A stretch of DNA of 64,000 bases, taken from positions 1 to 64,000 of the forward strand of contig CANREV010000007.1 of assembly GCA_947629645.1 (NCBI GenBank), read 5' to 3'. Shown piece by piece: positions 44,424 through 54,275 of the stretch; position 1 is the first letter of the stretch; each line of letters opens with the position of its first letter. Source of the DNA: an uncultured Acetatifactor sp. (GTDB lineage Bacteria; Bacillota; Clostridia; Lachnospirales; Lachnospiraceae). The notes under the pieces are model-generated. The model did not search any database and was not told where the DNA came from. It was given only the letters and a program-made list of their open reading frames with translations. The position numbers were made by a program, and so were the translations under genes.

Positions 44424-45110
44424 ATGTCTGAACTGTTTTCATTTCTCGCTGTATACGATGGTGAGGAAGAAGCCTTTGCGCTGACCCCCGCGGGCATCGT
44501 TACAGTAGTAGCGCTGATGGCTGTGCTCATCATCGCGGCCATCCTGCTGCGCCCCGCAAAAAAAGGCACCGCCAAAACAGCCACAAAACAGCTGGTATTC
44601 TCCGGCGTTGCCATGGCCCTTGCCCTGGTGACATCAGAAATCAAATTTGCCAGACTGCCCATGGGAGGATCCATCACGCTCTTTAGTATGCTCTTCATCG
44701 TGCTGATCGGGTACTGGTACGGCGCGAAAGCGGGACTGCTCACCGGCTTTGCCTACGGCCTTCTGCAATTTGTACTGGATCCCGTATTCTATTCCCCCTG
44801 GCAGCTTTTAGTAGATTATCCTCTGGCCTTTGGCGCTCTGGGGCTCTCCGGATTTTTCAGCAATAAAAAGCAGGGCCTTTTGATCGGCTACATCGCAGGT
44901 GTATGCGGCAGATATCTGTTCTCCGTATTATCCGGCGGGCTCTTCTTCTACCAATATGCCCCCACCCAGACCACAGCCGGCATTCTGGCGTACACTTTCA
45001 GCTACAATGCCACTTACATCGTGCCCGAAGCGATAGTGACCATTATCCTTCTGGCCATTCCCGCAGTCAAAAACGGTCTGGCACGGGTCAGGCAGCTGGC
45101 TACGGAGTGA
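44424..45110 (+). CDS. thiT: Energy-coupled thiamine transporter ThiT
   Basis: A 228-residue ECF S component for thiamine. It has one extra N-terminal span (about 22-42) and then six spans with ThiT signatures: LPMGGSITLFSMLFIVLIGY, FVLDPVFYSPWQLLVDYPLAF, GRYLFSVLSGGLFF and ILAYTFSYNATYIVPEA, which line the thiamine site. It captures thiamine at high affinity and works with the shared ECF ATPase module. AGGAGG lies 8 nt before the ATG. Controlled by the TPP riboswitch just upstream. Its last 11 bp overlap the 3-prime end of the converging histidine kinase gene. Confidence 0.96.
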   Translation: MSELFSFLAVYDGEEEAFALTPAGIVTVVALMAVLIIAAILLRPAKKGTAKTATKQLVFSGVAMALALVTSEIKFARLPMGGSITLFSMLFIVLIGYWYGAKAGLLTGFAYGLLQFVLDPVFYSPWQLLVDYPLAFGALGLSGFFSNKKQGLLIGYIAGVCGRYLFSVLSGGLFFYQYAPTQTTAGILAYTFSYNATYIVPEAIVTIILLAIPAVKNGLARVRQLATE

Positions 45111-48100
45111 TCCGCTTTGCCCCTTTGCCAAGTACTTCTCTCAAAGTACGATACAGTTTGTCTACCTCTACCGGCTTGGACAAATGACCGTTCATACCGC
45201 ATTCCACGGATTTCTTCAGATCATCATCAAAGGCATTCGCGGACATGGCGATGATCGGCACCGTACGGCAATCCTCGCGGTCCATACTGCGGATCGCGCG
45301 GGTGGCCTCCAGGCCATCCATCACAGGCATCAGAATATCCATCAGGATCACATCATAGGTGTTGGGCTGCGTGTTTTTCATCCGTTCCACGGCCTGCGCG
45401 CCGTCATGCACGCAATCCACCTTAAAATTGCGCTCTTCCAACAGACTCTGGGCGATCTCCGCATTGAGTTCATTATCTTCCACCACCAGAATTCGGAATC
45501 CGTCAAAGGAAAATTCCTCCTCCTTTTTTTCAGTCTCCACGTTTTCACCCAGCCCCAGCGAAATGGCAAAGCTGAAAGTGCTGCCTTCCCCGAGCGCGCT
45601 GTCCAGCTGAATATTGCTTCCCATCAACTGAACCAGACGGCTGCTGATGGATAACCCCAGCCCTGTGCCGTGCTGTTTGGAAGGATTCGCGCCGGATGCC
45701 TGTTCAAAGGAACGGAACACTCTGTCCTGATCTTCCCTGGCGATACCCACACCCGTATCCTGAACCGCGAAGTAAATCTTTGCTTCCTTTTCTTTGGCGC
45801 TCACTTCCTGCACCGATAGCGTGATCCTCCCTCGATGAGGCGTAAATTTCACCGCATTTCCCAGCAGATTGATCAAAACCTGACTGATTCGCATCCGATC
45901 CGCATAAAACCATGTATGAGGCAGATCGATCTTTCTCTCAAAAACAATTTCCTTGTCCGTTACCTGAGGCTTTATCAGTTCTGTGATGGTATCCAGCATT
46001 TCCTGCATACTGAAATTGACAGGCTCCAGCTTCATCTTGCCGCTCTCTATCTTTGACATATCCAGAATATCATTGATCAGTCCCAGCAGATAATTGGAAG
46101 ATGCCTGGATCTTCTGCAGACAATCCACGATCCTTTCCTCACTCTGACCCTGCTGGAGCGCGATAGCTGTCATGCCGATGATACCGTTCATAGGGGTGCG
46201 GATCTCATGGCTCATGCGGGAGAGGAAATCAGATTTTGCCTTGCTGGCAATGTCATGCTGCTGCTGATTCATCTGGCTTTGGATCACCCTGCCAAGTTCC
46301 GCCAGATTCTGGTATTCCTCTGCGCTCTCAAGCAGGCGGGAACCGATGCCGATCATACAGATGTTTCCCATGTAATTTCCATTATCATACATAGGCAGTA
46401 CGATCCCCTGCTGCCCCGGTTCAACGCTCAAAAAGCATCTGACGGCTTCCCGCATGCTGTCCTCCACGGTAAAACAGCGCACCTCCACGCTGCCAAGCCA
46501 GCCGAAAAATTCCTCCTTGTTTTCCTCTTTATACTTTCTTACACAGTCGGTGATGTCATCGCCTTCCCTGTGCCACTGATAATCCAGATAATTGGAATTA
46601 AAATCCGGGCGCCATACAGAGATGAGCACATCGCTGGCCTGATAAACTCTGCCGATCTTTTGGATCATCAGTAACATCTGGGCAGGGAAATCCGCGCCTT
46701 TTCCAAAAAGATTCAACGCCAAAGACACAAGGCTGACATCCTCGTTGTAATCCAGCGTATTGACTTCTCTTCCCTGAAGCACGGGCAGGATCGTCCGCTT
46801 CCGCTTGGGAATATCCTCGTAGAAGAGGTATTTTCCCGTGACGGCGGGCGTCACAAGCCTCCGCGCCAGTTTTGCCATACAGATCAGCTTCTCCGTGTTC
46901 TGCCCGCTCTCTGCCAAAGCCAGTCCGGCCAGCACATCGATATCGAACAATTCCGAATCGATCTGGCGGGAAACGCTTCCCTGCAGATCCTTTATAAACT
47001 CCTCCGCCTGCTCTCTGGTCTGGTTCTCCAGCCAAAGCACAAATTCGTCCCCGTCAAGTCTCAAAGCCACCGTGTGATAATTTGTCTTCATTGTCAGTTC
47101 ATGGCAGCGCTGGCGGGTGAGATTTCCGATCTCCTCCAACAGCATATCCCCGAACACAATGCCGTTCTTTTCGTTCGTCTCCTTTAAATGATACATGAAC
47201 AGGTCGATCATGACACCATTCTGGCGGTCTTTTCGGCATTCCTTGAGGCGCTCCATCCCCGCGCTGAAAACATAAAGGCCTGTGACGCCGTCCGTAGTGC
47301 TCTTTCTGAGCTGCTCCGCCTCACGCTCTTTCTGTTCCTGAATATCCCTGATGCTGCCCACCAGCTTTCGCCGATTGCCGTCCGCATCGTAAACTACCTT
47401 TCCAGAGAGCGCTACCCATTTATAATCCGTGCTCTCCGGCAGGCTCATCCGAAATTCCACATATAGCTTATCCGCCGTGCTCTGCAGCGTCCTGATCACC
47501 GCCATCCGGTCCATATCGTGGATAGATTCGGGGTCGATGAATCCGCTTTCAAAATCATCACACTGCCACTGGCCGCTCTTCGTCTTATGATTCACGATGT
47601 CCAATATATGACTGTGCAGGTCATAGGAAAAGAAAACATCCTTGGTGGAGTCCAGCGCTACCCTGTAGCGCTCCTTCTCTTCCAGCAGGATATTCTCCGC
47701 CTCTTTCTGGTTCTTTGTCAGCTCATTGACTACGTCATAGAGCGCATCGATCTCCAGAATATTAGTGGGCTTAAATTCCTGAAGGCCGCTGCTGCCCTTG
47801 CTGATACACTTCATCAGGTGCCGCATAGGTCCGGTAAGGTGTTTCACCACAAAGTAAATGCCCACAACGCCAAATCCCAAACCGATCAGGATAGCCAGAA
47901 AGATCCAGATATAGAGCTGGCGCCCCATGCCAAAGATGTCGTCCTCCGTGTTTAACCCAATCAGGGTCCATTCTGTATTTTCATAGGGGACGTTGTTGCC
48001 ATACAGTTTTAAAGGGCACAATACAGCGTAAACATCCTGTTCATCCAGCCGCACGTCTTGTATCTGCGAAAGATTTTCATGGTCTGTACCCAGAAGGCCG

Positions 48101-49044
48101 AAAGCTTTTCGGGATGAGCAGACCAGACTGTAGAGAACGCCCTTTCCTGTCAACGGTTTGTAGTTCCCATCGGACTGCCGGATTGCCAGCATATAGCCGG
48201 ACTGCTGATTTTCGTTCAGCTCCGCCGCAGGAAGATATTCGCAAAGATAGCGGGTGGATACCTCCACCCCCATCACACCGTACACCTGTCCCCGATACCT
48301 GAGCGGCAGGGAATAAGTGATCATCTCGTGAGAATCATTTCCATCCTTTTCCAGCAAAAAGGGCTCGGACCAGTACCCCAGATCAGCCGCTGCCGCATCC
48401 TTATATTCCTCTCCGGCTCTCCACGGCTCGTAAAAAAAGTTCTCAGATGCGTCCCGCCCCATTCCCGACATGTGAAAATGGGTGGTCCAGTTAGTGTCCA
48501 AAGGCACATCCCACTCTCTGGACAGATATTTATTGCCGCGTTCTAACAGCATATCCGTATATCCGGCCGGACTGGTATCCGGGTCGGAAGCTCTCAGCAG
48601 AAATCCGTCAAGATCTTCCTCTTTTTCCGCGTCCGGGGATGTAAAGACAAAAAAAATACCGGTAGTATTGCTTTTTTGCAGTAAATCAATGCACTCCGGG
48701 AAAAAACGTCCCAACAGTTCGTCTCTGAGAGTATCCGATTCCATCAGTTCCTGCAGATTGATCTCCTTTTCCTTAAGGAACTGATCCATGATACCGTTCA
48801 TAAGCATTTCCTGCCCGCTGACAGACGACCATCGCTGGGTCATCTCGTTCTCCAGAATCGTCTTTCTGTTTTCCACCAGCCGGGTCATCAGACTGACAGA
48901 GTAATCTTCCAGCATTCCCGTAGCTCTTCTCACTACCAGCGTTCCGATCGTAATGATGCTCTGTATCAGCATGATACCGATCAGGGGAAGCAAAAAAAGT
49001 TTGAACATGGAAGTTTTTTTCTTTCTCTGACTTTGTTCCATCAT
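45100..49044 (-). CDS. Hybrid sensor histidine kinase with Cache, PAS, GGDEF-like, GAF and receiver domains
   Basis: A 1314-residue membrane sensor. It has a first span (14-38), an extracellular Cache-type sensing domain (about 40-370), a second span (377-400), and a HAMP-like or coiled region to about 455. A PAS domain (about 455-570) is followed by a GGDEF-related domain with LDGDEF at 663-668 (about 580-745) and a GAF-like domain (about 785-905). The kinase has His946 (MSHEIRTPMNG), N box Asn1063, DTGVG (1096-1100) and GTGLGL (1126-1131). The C-terminal receiver has Asp1190, phospho-acceptor Asp1236 and Lys1280. No separate output protein is adjacent. AAGG lies just before the ATG pair at 49044/49041. 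It follows a binding lipoprotein gene after 7 nt, so the lipoprotein may present ligand to the Cache domain (inference). Confidence 0.93.
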   Translation of the reverse strand: MMEQSQRKKKTSMFKLFLLPLIGIMLIQSIITIGTLVVRRATGMLEDYSVSLMTRLVENRKTILENEMTQRWSSVSGQEMLMNGIMDQFLKEKEINLQELMESDTLRDELLGRFFPECIDLLQKSNTTGIFFVFTSPDAEKEEDLDGFLLRASDPDTSPAGYTDMLLERGNKYLSREWDVPLDTNWTTHFHMSGMGRDASENFFYEPWRAGEEYKDAAAADLGYWSEPFLLEKDGNDSHEMITYSLPLRYRGQVYGVMGVEVSTRYLCEYLPAAELNENQQSGYMLAIRQSDGNYKPLTGKGVLYSLVCSSRKAFGLLGTDHENLSQIQDVRLDEQDVYAVLCPLKLYGNNVPYENTEWTLIGLNTEDDIFGMGRQLYIWIFLAILIGLGFGVVGIYFVVKHLTGPMRHLMKCISKGSSGLQEFKPTNILEIDALYDVVNELTKNQKEAENILLEEKERYRVALDSTKDVFFSYDLHSHILDIVNHKTKSGQWQCDDFESGFIDPESIHDMDRMAVIRTLQSTADKLYVEFRMSLPESTDYKWVALSGKVVYDADGNRRKLVGSIRDIQEQKEREAEQLRKSTTDGVTGLYVFSAGMERLKECRKDRQNGVMIDLFMYHLKETNEKNGIVFGDMLLEEIGNLTRQRCHELTMKTNYHTVALRLDGDEFVLWLENQTREQAEEFIKDLQGSVSRQIDSELFDIDVLAGLALAESGQNTEKLICMAKLARRLVTPAVTGKYLFYEDIPKRKRTILPVLQGREVNTLDYNEDVSLVSLALNLFGKGADFPAQMLLMIQKIGRVYQASDVLISVWRPDFNSNYLDYQWHREGDDITDCVRKYKEENKEEFFGWLGSVEVRCFTVEDSMREAVRCFLSVEPGQQGIVLPMYDNGNYMGNICMIGIGSRLLESAEEYQNLAELGRVIQSQMNQQQHDIASKAKSDFLSRMSHEIRTPMNGIIGMTAIALQQGQSEERIVDCLQKIQASSNYLLGLINDILDMSKIESGKMKLEPVNFSMQEMLDTITELIKPQVTDKEIVFERKIDLPHTWFYADRMRISQVLINLLGNAVKFTPHRGRITLSVQEVSAKEKEAKIYFAVQDTGVGIAREDQDRVFRSFEQASGANPSKQHGTGLGLSISSRLVQLMGSNIQLDSALGEGSTFSFAISLGLGENVETEKKEEEFSFDGFRILVVEDNELNAEIAQSLLEERNFKVDCVHDGAQAVERMKNTQPNTYDVILMDILMPVMDGLEATRAIRSMDREDCRTVPIIAMSANAFDDDLKKSVECGMNGHLSKPVEVDKLYRTLREVLGKGAKRITP

Positions 49045-49051
49045 CTCATCC

Positions 49052-50506
49052 TTACTTGTTTACCGCTTGATTTAACGCGCTGCAAAAAGAATCGTACCAA
49101 TTTTCAAAAGATTCTTCCGTCACATAAGGCGATGCCGCCTCCTCCAGGCTCTGCCCCTGCTCCATCGCTGAAACCACGCTGGCCCGGTCCTGCATTGCCT
49201 GGTCCGCAAGATGGTATTCCAGCACCTTCCTTGCGGCGGATCCCTGCTCAAAGCTTCGATTGGTATAGAGTGTCATATTGCTCATCTCCTGAAAAACGGT
49301 AGTCAGACACTCATAAGTTTTCTTAGCCACATCCAGCTCCTTCTCTTCGATCACCTGGTCCAGCTTCTCCACGCTGTTGGCTTCCTTAAGCACCGGCAGA
49401 TAACCGGAGACACAGCCAAACTGCAGGTTATTTTCCGCCTCCGTAAACCATTTCAAAAATTCCACCGCGGCATACTCGTGCCTTTCGTCTGACTTGCTGA
49501 CCACCATTCCGGCGCCCTGCTGCACGGCGTAGCGTTCCCCTCCCTCAAACACCGGGGCGGGCATCACAATATAATCAATGGGATAACTCTCATCTTCCAG
49601 TTCTACCTGATTGGGGAAATACATGGCCGAAGAAGTAGAGCCCGTATAGGCAATCAGATCTCCCGTTTTCACATCATCCGAGCGGAAAGACCCGTAGGCT
49701 CCAAAATATCCTTTCACCATAGGCACATAATAGTTCTCCCAAAGACGGTGCAGCTCTTCTTTAGGCACGTTCAAAGTTACCCTGCCATTCTCCACTTGAA
49801 AAATTTCCACACCCAGCTGCTTCATTCCAATGATAAAGTAATTTGCCACGGCGTCCCTTCCGTAAAACGCCTTCCCGTCCCCCGGGATTTCAGGCGTTTT
49901 GGCATCCGTCCACTCATAGTAAGCCTGGGCGGTTTTCGTCACTCCCTCCATGGTTGTAAGGTCCTCCAGCGAAAGGCCCTCCGCCTCGGCAAAAGGCTCC
50001 CAATCCGTCTTGTTGATCATCATGATCTCCGTGGATTTGGCGGTGGGAAAAATCCGCAGCGTACCATCTGCGGCAATACAGCCCTCCTCAATGTAAGAAT
50101 CCACATACTTCGCCAGTTCCTCCTCGCCAAGATATGCGGAAAGGTTTGCCAGCGCTCCCGCCTGCTCCGCCTCATAAGCCGTATCCGCATAAGAGGAAAA
50201 GATATCCGGCATCTTTTCCGCTCCCACCTTTTCCGCAATGGAATCCCTCACCGCGGCCTCCAGATCGGAGACAGAACCCTGACTGAAGCCCTGAACATAG
50301 ATTCCCTTTTCCCTGCCTACCGTATCATTGAACTTCTCCACCAATCCGTCGAAGGCAACCTGCTGGGTGCCGTTGTAATAGTGCCACACCGTAAGAGACA
50401 CCGGATCCGACGGATCCAGCAGAGCCTCTTTGCCGCCGCACCCGGTCAGAAACATCCCAAGCGATGCCGCCAATAAAATAAGTTTCACTCCCCTTGCCCT
50501 TTTCAT
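49052..50506 (-). CDS. Solute-binding lipoprotein paired with the hybrid kinase
   Basis: A 484-residue family 1 extracellular binding protein. Signal peptide with lipobox LTGC (Cys23), then a two-lobed domain (VSLTVWHYYNGTQQVAFDGLV, MPDIFSSYADTAYEAEQAGALAN, and the C-lobe AAVEFLKWFTEAENN). It binds a sugar or related solute at the outer membrane face. No permease or ATPase genes are next to it. Instead the hybrid kinase gene starts 7 nt after its stop, which suggests a sensory role. GGGGAG lies 8 nt before the ATG. The 93-bp region before it is very AT-rich with no clear promoter hexamers. Confidence 0.9.
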   Translation of the reverse strand: MKRARGVKLILLAASLGMFLTGCGGKEALLDPSDPVSLTVWHYYNGTQQVAFDGLVEKFNDTVGREKGIYVQGFSQGSVSDLEAAVRDSIAEKVGAEKMPDIFSSYADTAYEAEQAGALANLSAYLGEEELAKYVDSYIEEGCIAADGTLRIFPTAKSTEIMMINKTDWEPFAEAEGLSLEDLTTMEGVTKTAQAYYEWTDAKTPEIPGDGKAFYGRDAVANYFIIGMKQLGVEIFQVENGRVTLNVPKEELHRLWENYYVPMVKGYFGAYGSFRSDDVKTGDLIAYTGSTSSAMYFPNQVELEDESYPIDYIVMPAPVFEGGERYAVQQGAGMVVSKSDERHEYAAVEFLKWFTEAENNLQFGCVSGYLPVLKEANSVEKLDQVIEEKELDVAKKTYECLTTVFQEMSNMTLYTNRSFEQGSAARKVLEYHLADQAMQDRASVVSAMEQGQSLEEAASPYVTEESFENWYDSFCSALNQAVNK

Positions 50507-50599
50507 ATCATTCTCCCCTGATTCATGAAATTTTTTATTTATTTTTTCTATTGATAAATTTTTTCACAATATAATTTTTCAAACGTAACCTTTATTTTA

Positions 50600-53500
50600 T
50601 CACAGATTCCGTTGGTTTTCAACCGGACTATCCGACCAGCGGCCTAAGTGGAACGAATACAGGATCCTTTCTTTTACCGGCTGGCCCATGAGTTTACAAA
50701 GCGCTTCCCCATAATAGTCCATCTGGGTTTCATAACGGTTCCACAGCTCCTCCATGGAGTCTACGGAGTCGGTCTTATAATCCAACAATACAATGCCGTC
50801 CTTCTCCACAAAAAACGCGTCTATGATCCCTTGAATAAGCACGGTCTCTGTCCCTGGAAATCCCTGTCCCAGCCTGTCTGCTCCCACCCCCATCACAAAC
50901 GGCTGTTCCCTGTAAAGCCTGCCTTCCCTGTAAGCGATACAGAGGCGCTGTCCTAATTCACAATCCAGAAAGCGCAGGATCCTCTCCTCCCGCACCGCCT
51001 CGTAATATTCCCTGCTCAGGCGTTTCTCCTCCACCTGCTTTAGAAGGAAACCGTGAAGTTCCTGCTTCCTGCATCCGGCATCGACAGAAGATATCCTGTC
51101 GAAATCCAGAATTTCCATCACCCTGTGATAAGCGCTGCCCCGCACCGCTCCGCTGACTTCCTCCTGTCCTCTGCGGAACCGCGGAATATAGGGCTGCAGC
51201 TCCTCTTCCTCAAAGGTGTGGTAAGCCGCCTCATCCTTATCCGCCATGGCCGCGATCTTTAATTCCGACACCGTGGTTTTCGTGTAAAGCCCCGCAAGAT
51301 CCCGGTAGGCATACACCGTGCCCAGACGCTGTTTTAAAGCCGCACAGGCCAAAGTGTCGCAAAGCTCCCCTGAACGCTCCAGCTTCTCCCGTTTCCCATA
51401 AAGTGAGACCTGTTCCCGCAGCGCAGCTGTTTCCAATGCTTCTTTCTGCTTCACCGTCACTGTCAAACCGGTTTTTGACAAAACAGGCATCAGAAAGTCC
51501 AGATAGCTCCCGGCCTCATAAAAGTCCGGAAAAGTCAGCCGGTTCGTCCCTGCCTCCTGAAACAACTCCCACTGTTCCATGGCGTTCTCCATTGTCGCCG
51601 TCAGAATCAGCTTCTCCTTCGCCCTGGTCATAGCCACATACAGAACACGCAATTCCTCCGAAAGGCTGTCCTCCCGGAGTTTTGAAGACAGGACACTGCG
51701 GCGCAGGGAGCGGTTTCGCACTCTTCTCTCAGGATCCACATAATCCGTTGCGATTCCAAGGTCCATATCGACAATCACAGACTGACTGGTATCCTGCATA
51801 TTAAAACGTTTGCCAAGACCCGAGACAAAGGTCACCGGAAACTCCAGACCTTTGCTCTTGTGGATGCTCATAATCCGCACCACATCAGCGTTTTCGTCCA
51901 GAAGTTCCGCCTCGCCATAATCCACATCATATTTTTCCAGCTGCTCCATATACCGGATAAAATGAAACAATCCGAAATAGCTGGTCTTTTCAAAATCCGA
52001 TGCTCTTGTGAACAACATCTCCACATTAGCGCGCCTTCTGCTTCCGGCGGGCAGCGCAGTCACATAATTCAGATAGTCAAAATCCCCTACCAGACGGGTT
52101 AAAAGTTCCCGTATAGACAGATACACCGTCAATTTGCGGTAGTTTTCAATCATATCAAGAAATTTTGCGGCTTTTCCGGCCAATTCCTCCTTTGCGTCCT
52201 CCCCGCAGGCATAACTGCGTACCGCCTCGTACAGGGAGCGATTTTTCCTTCCTCCGCGGATTCGGGCAATCTCCTCATCTGTAAAACCGCCAAAAACTGA
52301 TCTCATGACGCTGAACAACGGAATATCCTGCGAAGGATTGTCCAATACCCGCAAAAACTGCAAAAGTTCCTGAACTTCCACAGCGCTGAAATACCCTGTT
52401 CTGGAGGTAATATAAACCGGGATACCCTCCTGCTCCAGCGTCCGTTTGAATTCCTCATCCCAGCCGCTGCTGGTGCGCAGCAAAATCACGATGTCGGAAT
52501 ATTTCACAGGTCTCAGACCGTCTCCCGTCTCGTCTGTAACCTGAAAAGACGCCCTCAGCTCTTTGATTTTATCGGCGATCACACGGGCTTCTCTCTGCTT
52601 TGCGCTCTCCTGATCTGCGCCGTCAGGCTTTTCTATCAAAAGGAATTCGCTGTGACAGCCTTGGCTCTGAGGGTATTTGGCTTTTGCATACAGCGCCGCA
52701 TTCTCATCGTAGTCAATTCCGCCAGTCTTACTGCTCATCATCCTGGAAAACACTTCGTTGACAGTGTGGATAACCTGTGCGCGGCTCCGGAAATTTTGGG
52801 ACAGATCGATTCTCTGACAATTCCCCTCTTCCGTCTGATATGTATTGTATTTTTCCAAAAACAGTTCCGGCCTTGCCAGGCGAAACTTGTAGATGCTCTG
52901 CTTCACATCCCCCACCATAAAACGGTTATATCGGCCGTCCTCCTCCCCGGACACCGCTTTTAACAGATACTCCTGGACCAGATTGCTGTCCTGATACTCA
53001 TCTATGAGCACTTCCTCAAAGTTCTGCCGATATTCCAGCGCTACGCTGCTTGGCAGGATTCTGCCGTCCTCCCGTTTTAACAGAATTTTCAATGCGTAAT
53101 GCTCCAGATCGGAGAAGTCGATCACTTTTTTCTCCTGCTTTTTTGCCGTCATCCTTGCGTCAAACTCCAACGCCAGATCGATCAGCGTTCCCACCGGCCC
53201 CGCGCAGGATGCGCCCTGTGCCGCCGCCATTTCTAACGGTGTGGCAAAGAAACGCTCCCGCAGCTTCCGGAGACTGTCCTTCACCTGACTGCGCAGATCC
53301 TTTGCCCGTTCTCTCTTAAAAGGAGATACGCTCTCATCCTTTTTGGACGGCAGTTTGCCGAAATTTACACAGGGCAGTTTCTGTTCATACTCCGTCAGGG
53401 AACGGCATCCGGCAAGCGCTGTGAGCTGCTCCCATTCCCGCTCCACCGTTTCCCCATACATATAAGGCCCGTCCGGTTCCTGACACAATCCCACCACGCG

Positions 53501-54196
53501 TTCCAGTTTTTCCGCACACCCCGTTACCATTCTCTGCAGGGATGTGAGCAGATACCTGCCGTAATCGCTGCGGCAGATACCTTCCACATCCTGTGTGCCA
53601 TAGTCTGATTTTCTCTGAAGAAGCCATTCCTCGGGGAAGGGAAAGCTGGAAGCGTAGCGGGAAAGGTTCAGGATATGCTGCTCCAGCACGCTCTCCCTGC
53701 CGTTTAAGCAAAAATATTCCACGCAAAAACGAAACGCCTCTCCGCCTTTCTGGTATCCTTCCTCCATCAGTTCCTGCATGACCTCCTGCTGCATCAGTCT
53801 GACCTCTCCCTCGTCAGCGATACGAAACGCCGGGTCCAGCCCGATCTCATTGAAATGATTCCGCAGCAGAAAGAGGCAAAAACTGTCAATGGTAGTAATT
53901 TGTGCATTATACAACAGCGTTGCCTGTTTCTGGATATGTTCCGACTCAGGCTTTTCTTCCAGCCGCGCAGAAATTCCCTGTGCAATACGCTCCCGCATCT
54001 GGGAAGCAGCAGCGTTGGTAAAAGTGACCACAAGCAGTTTATCAATATCCACCGGGTGCGCCTCATCGCACACCATTTGTATGATCCGCTCCGAAAGCAC
54101 CGCCGTCTTTCCGCTTCCGGCGGCGGCGGACACCAGGATATTTCTGCCGTGAAGTTCTATAGCCTTTTGTTGTTCGGGAGTAAATGAGATTGCCAT
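50600..54196 (-). CDS. addA: ATP-dependent helicase/nuclease subunit A
   Basis: A 1198-residue UvrD-like helicase and nuclease. Walker A AAAGSGKTAVLSE (about 24-36), TTIDSFCLFLLRNHF, helicase motif II LIDEYQDSN, SIYKFRLARPE, MSIHKSKGLEFPVTFV, VLYVAMTRAKEKL, and the C-terminal RecB-type nuclease GIIDAFF and LLDYKTD (Asp1139, Lys1141). With AddB it processes double-strand breaks to 3-prime single strands for RecA. GAGGAG precedes the ATG. Third gene of the glycosylase-addB-addA operon, 79 nt after addB. Confidence 0.97.
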   Translation of the reverse strand: MAISFTPEQQKAIELHGRNILVSAAAGSGKTAVLSERIIQMVCDEAHPVDIDKLLVVTFTNAAASQMRERIAQGISARLEEKPESEHIQKQATLLYNAQITTIDSFCLFLLRNHFNEIGLDPAFRIADEGEVRLMQQEVMQELMEEGYQKGGEAFRFCVEYFCLNGRESVLEQHILNLSRYASSFPFPEEWLLQRKSDYGTQDVEGICRSDYGRYLLTSLQRMVTGCAEKLERVVGLCQEPDGPYMYGETVEREWEQLTALAGCRSLTEYEQKLPCVNFGKLPSKKDESVSPFKRERAKDLRSQVKDSLRKLRERFFATPLEMAAAQGASCAGPVGTLIDLALEFDARMTAKKQEKKVIDFSDLEHYALKILLKREDGRILPSSVALEYRQNFEEVLIDEYQDSNLVQEYLLKAVSGEEDGRYNRFMVGDVKQSIYKFRLARPELFLEKYNTYQTEEGNCQRIDLSQNFRSRAQVIHTVNEVFSRMMSSKTGGIDYDENAALYAKAKYPQSQGCHSEFLLIEKPDGADQESAKQREARVIADKIKELRASFQVTDETGDGLRPVKYSDIVILLRTSSGWDEEFKRTLEQEGIPVYITSRTGYFSAVEVQELLQFLRVLDNPSQDIPLFSVMRSVFGGFTDEEIARIRGGRKNRSLYEAVRSYACGEDAKEELAGKAAKFLDMIENYRKLTVYLSIRELLTRLVGDFDYLNYVTALPAGSRRRANVEMLFTRASDFEKTSYFGLFHFIRYMEQLEKYDVDYGEAELLDENADVVRIMSIHKSKGLEFPVTFVSGLGKRFNMQDTSQSVIVDMDLGIATDYVDPERRVRNRSLRRSVLSSKLREDSLSEELRVLYVAMTRAKEKLILTATMENAMEQWELFQEAGTNRLTFPDFYEAGSYLDFLMPVLSKTGLTVTVKQKEALETAALREQVSLYGKREKLERSGELCDTLACAALKQRLGTVYAYRDLAGLYTKTTVSELKIAAMADKDEAAYHTFEEEELQPYIPRFRRGQEEVSGAVRGSAYHRVMEILDFDRISSVDAGCRKQELHGFLLKQVEEKRLSREYYEAVREERILRFLDCELGQRLCIAYREGRLYREQPFVMGVGADRLGQGFPGTETVLIQGIIDAFFVEKDGIVLLDYKTDSVDSMEELWNRYETQMDYYGEALCKLMGQPVKERILYSFHLGRWSDSPVENQRNL

Positions 54197-54275
54197 ACGC
54201 TCTCCTCGTATTGTTGTCGTTGATTGTTTATGATACTATATACTGCTCTCTCAGGCCTGATTCACACTTTTTGGC

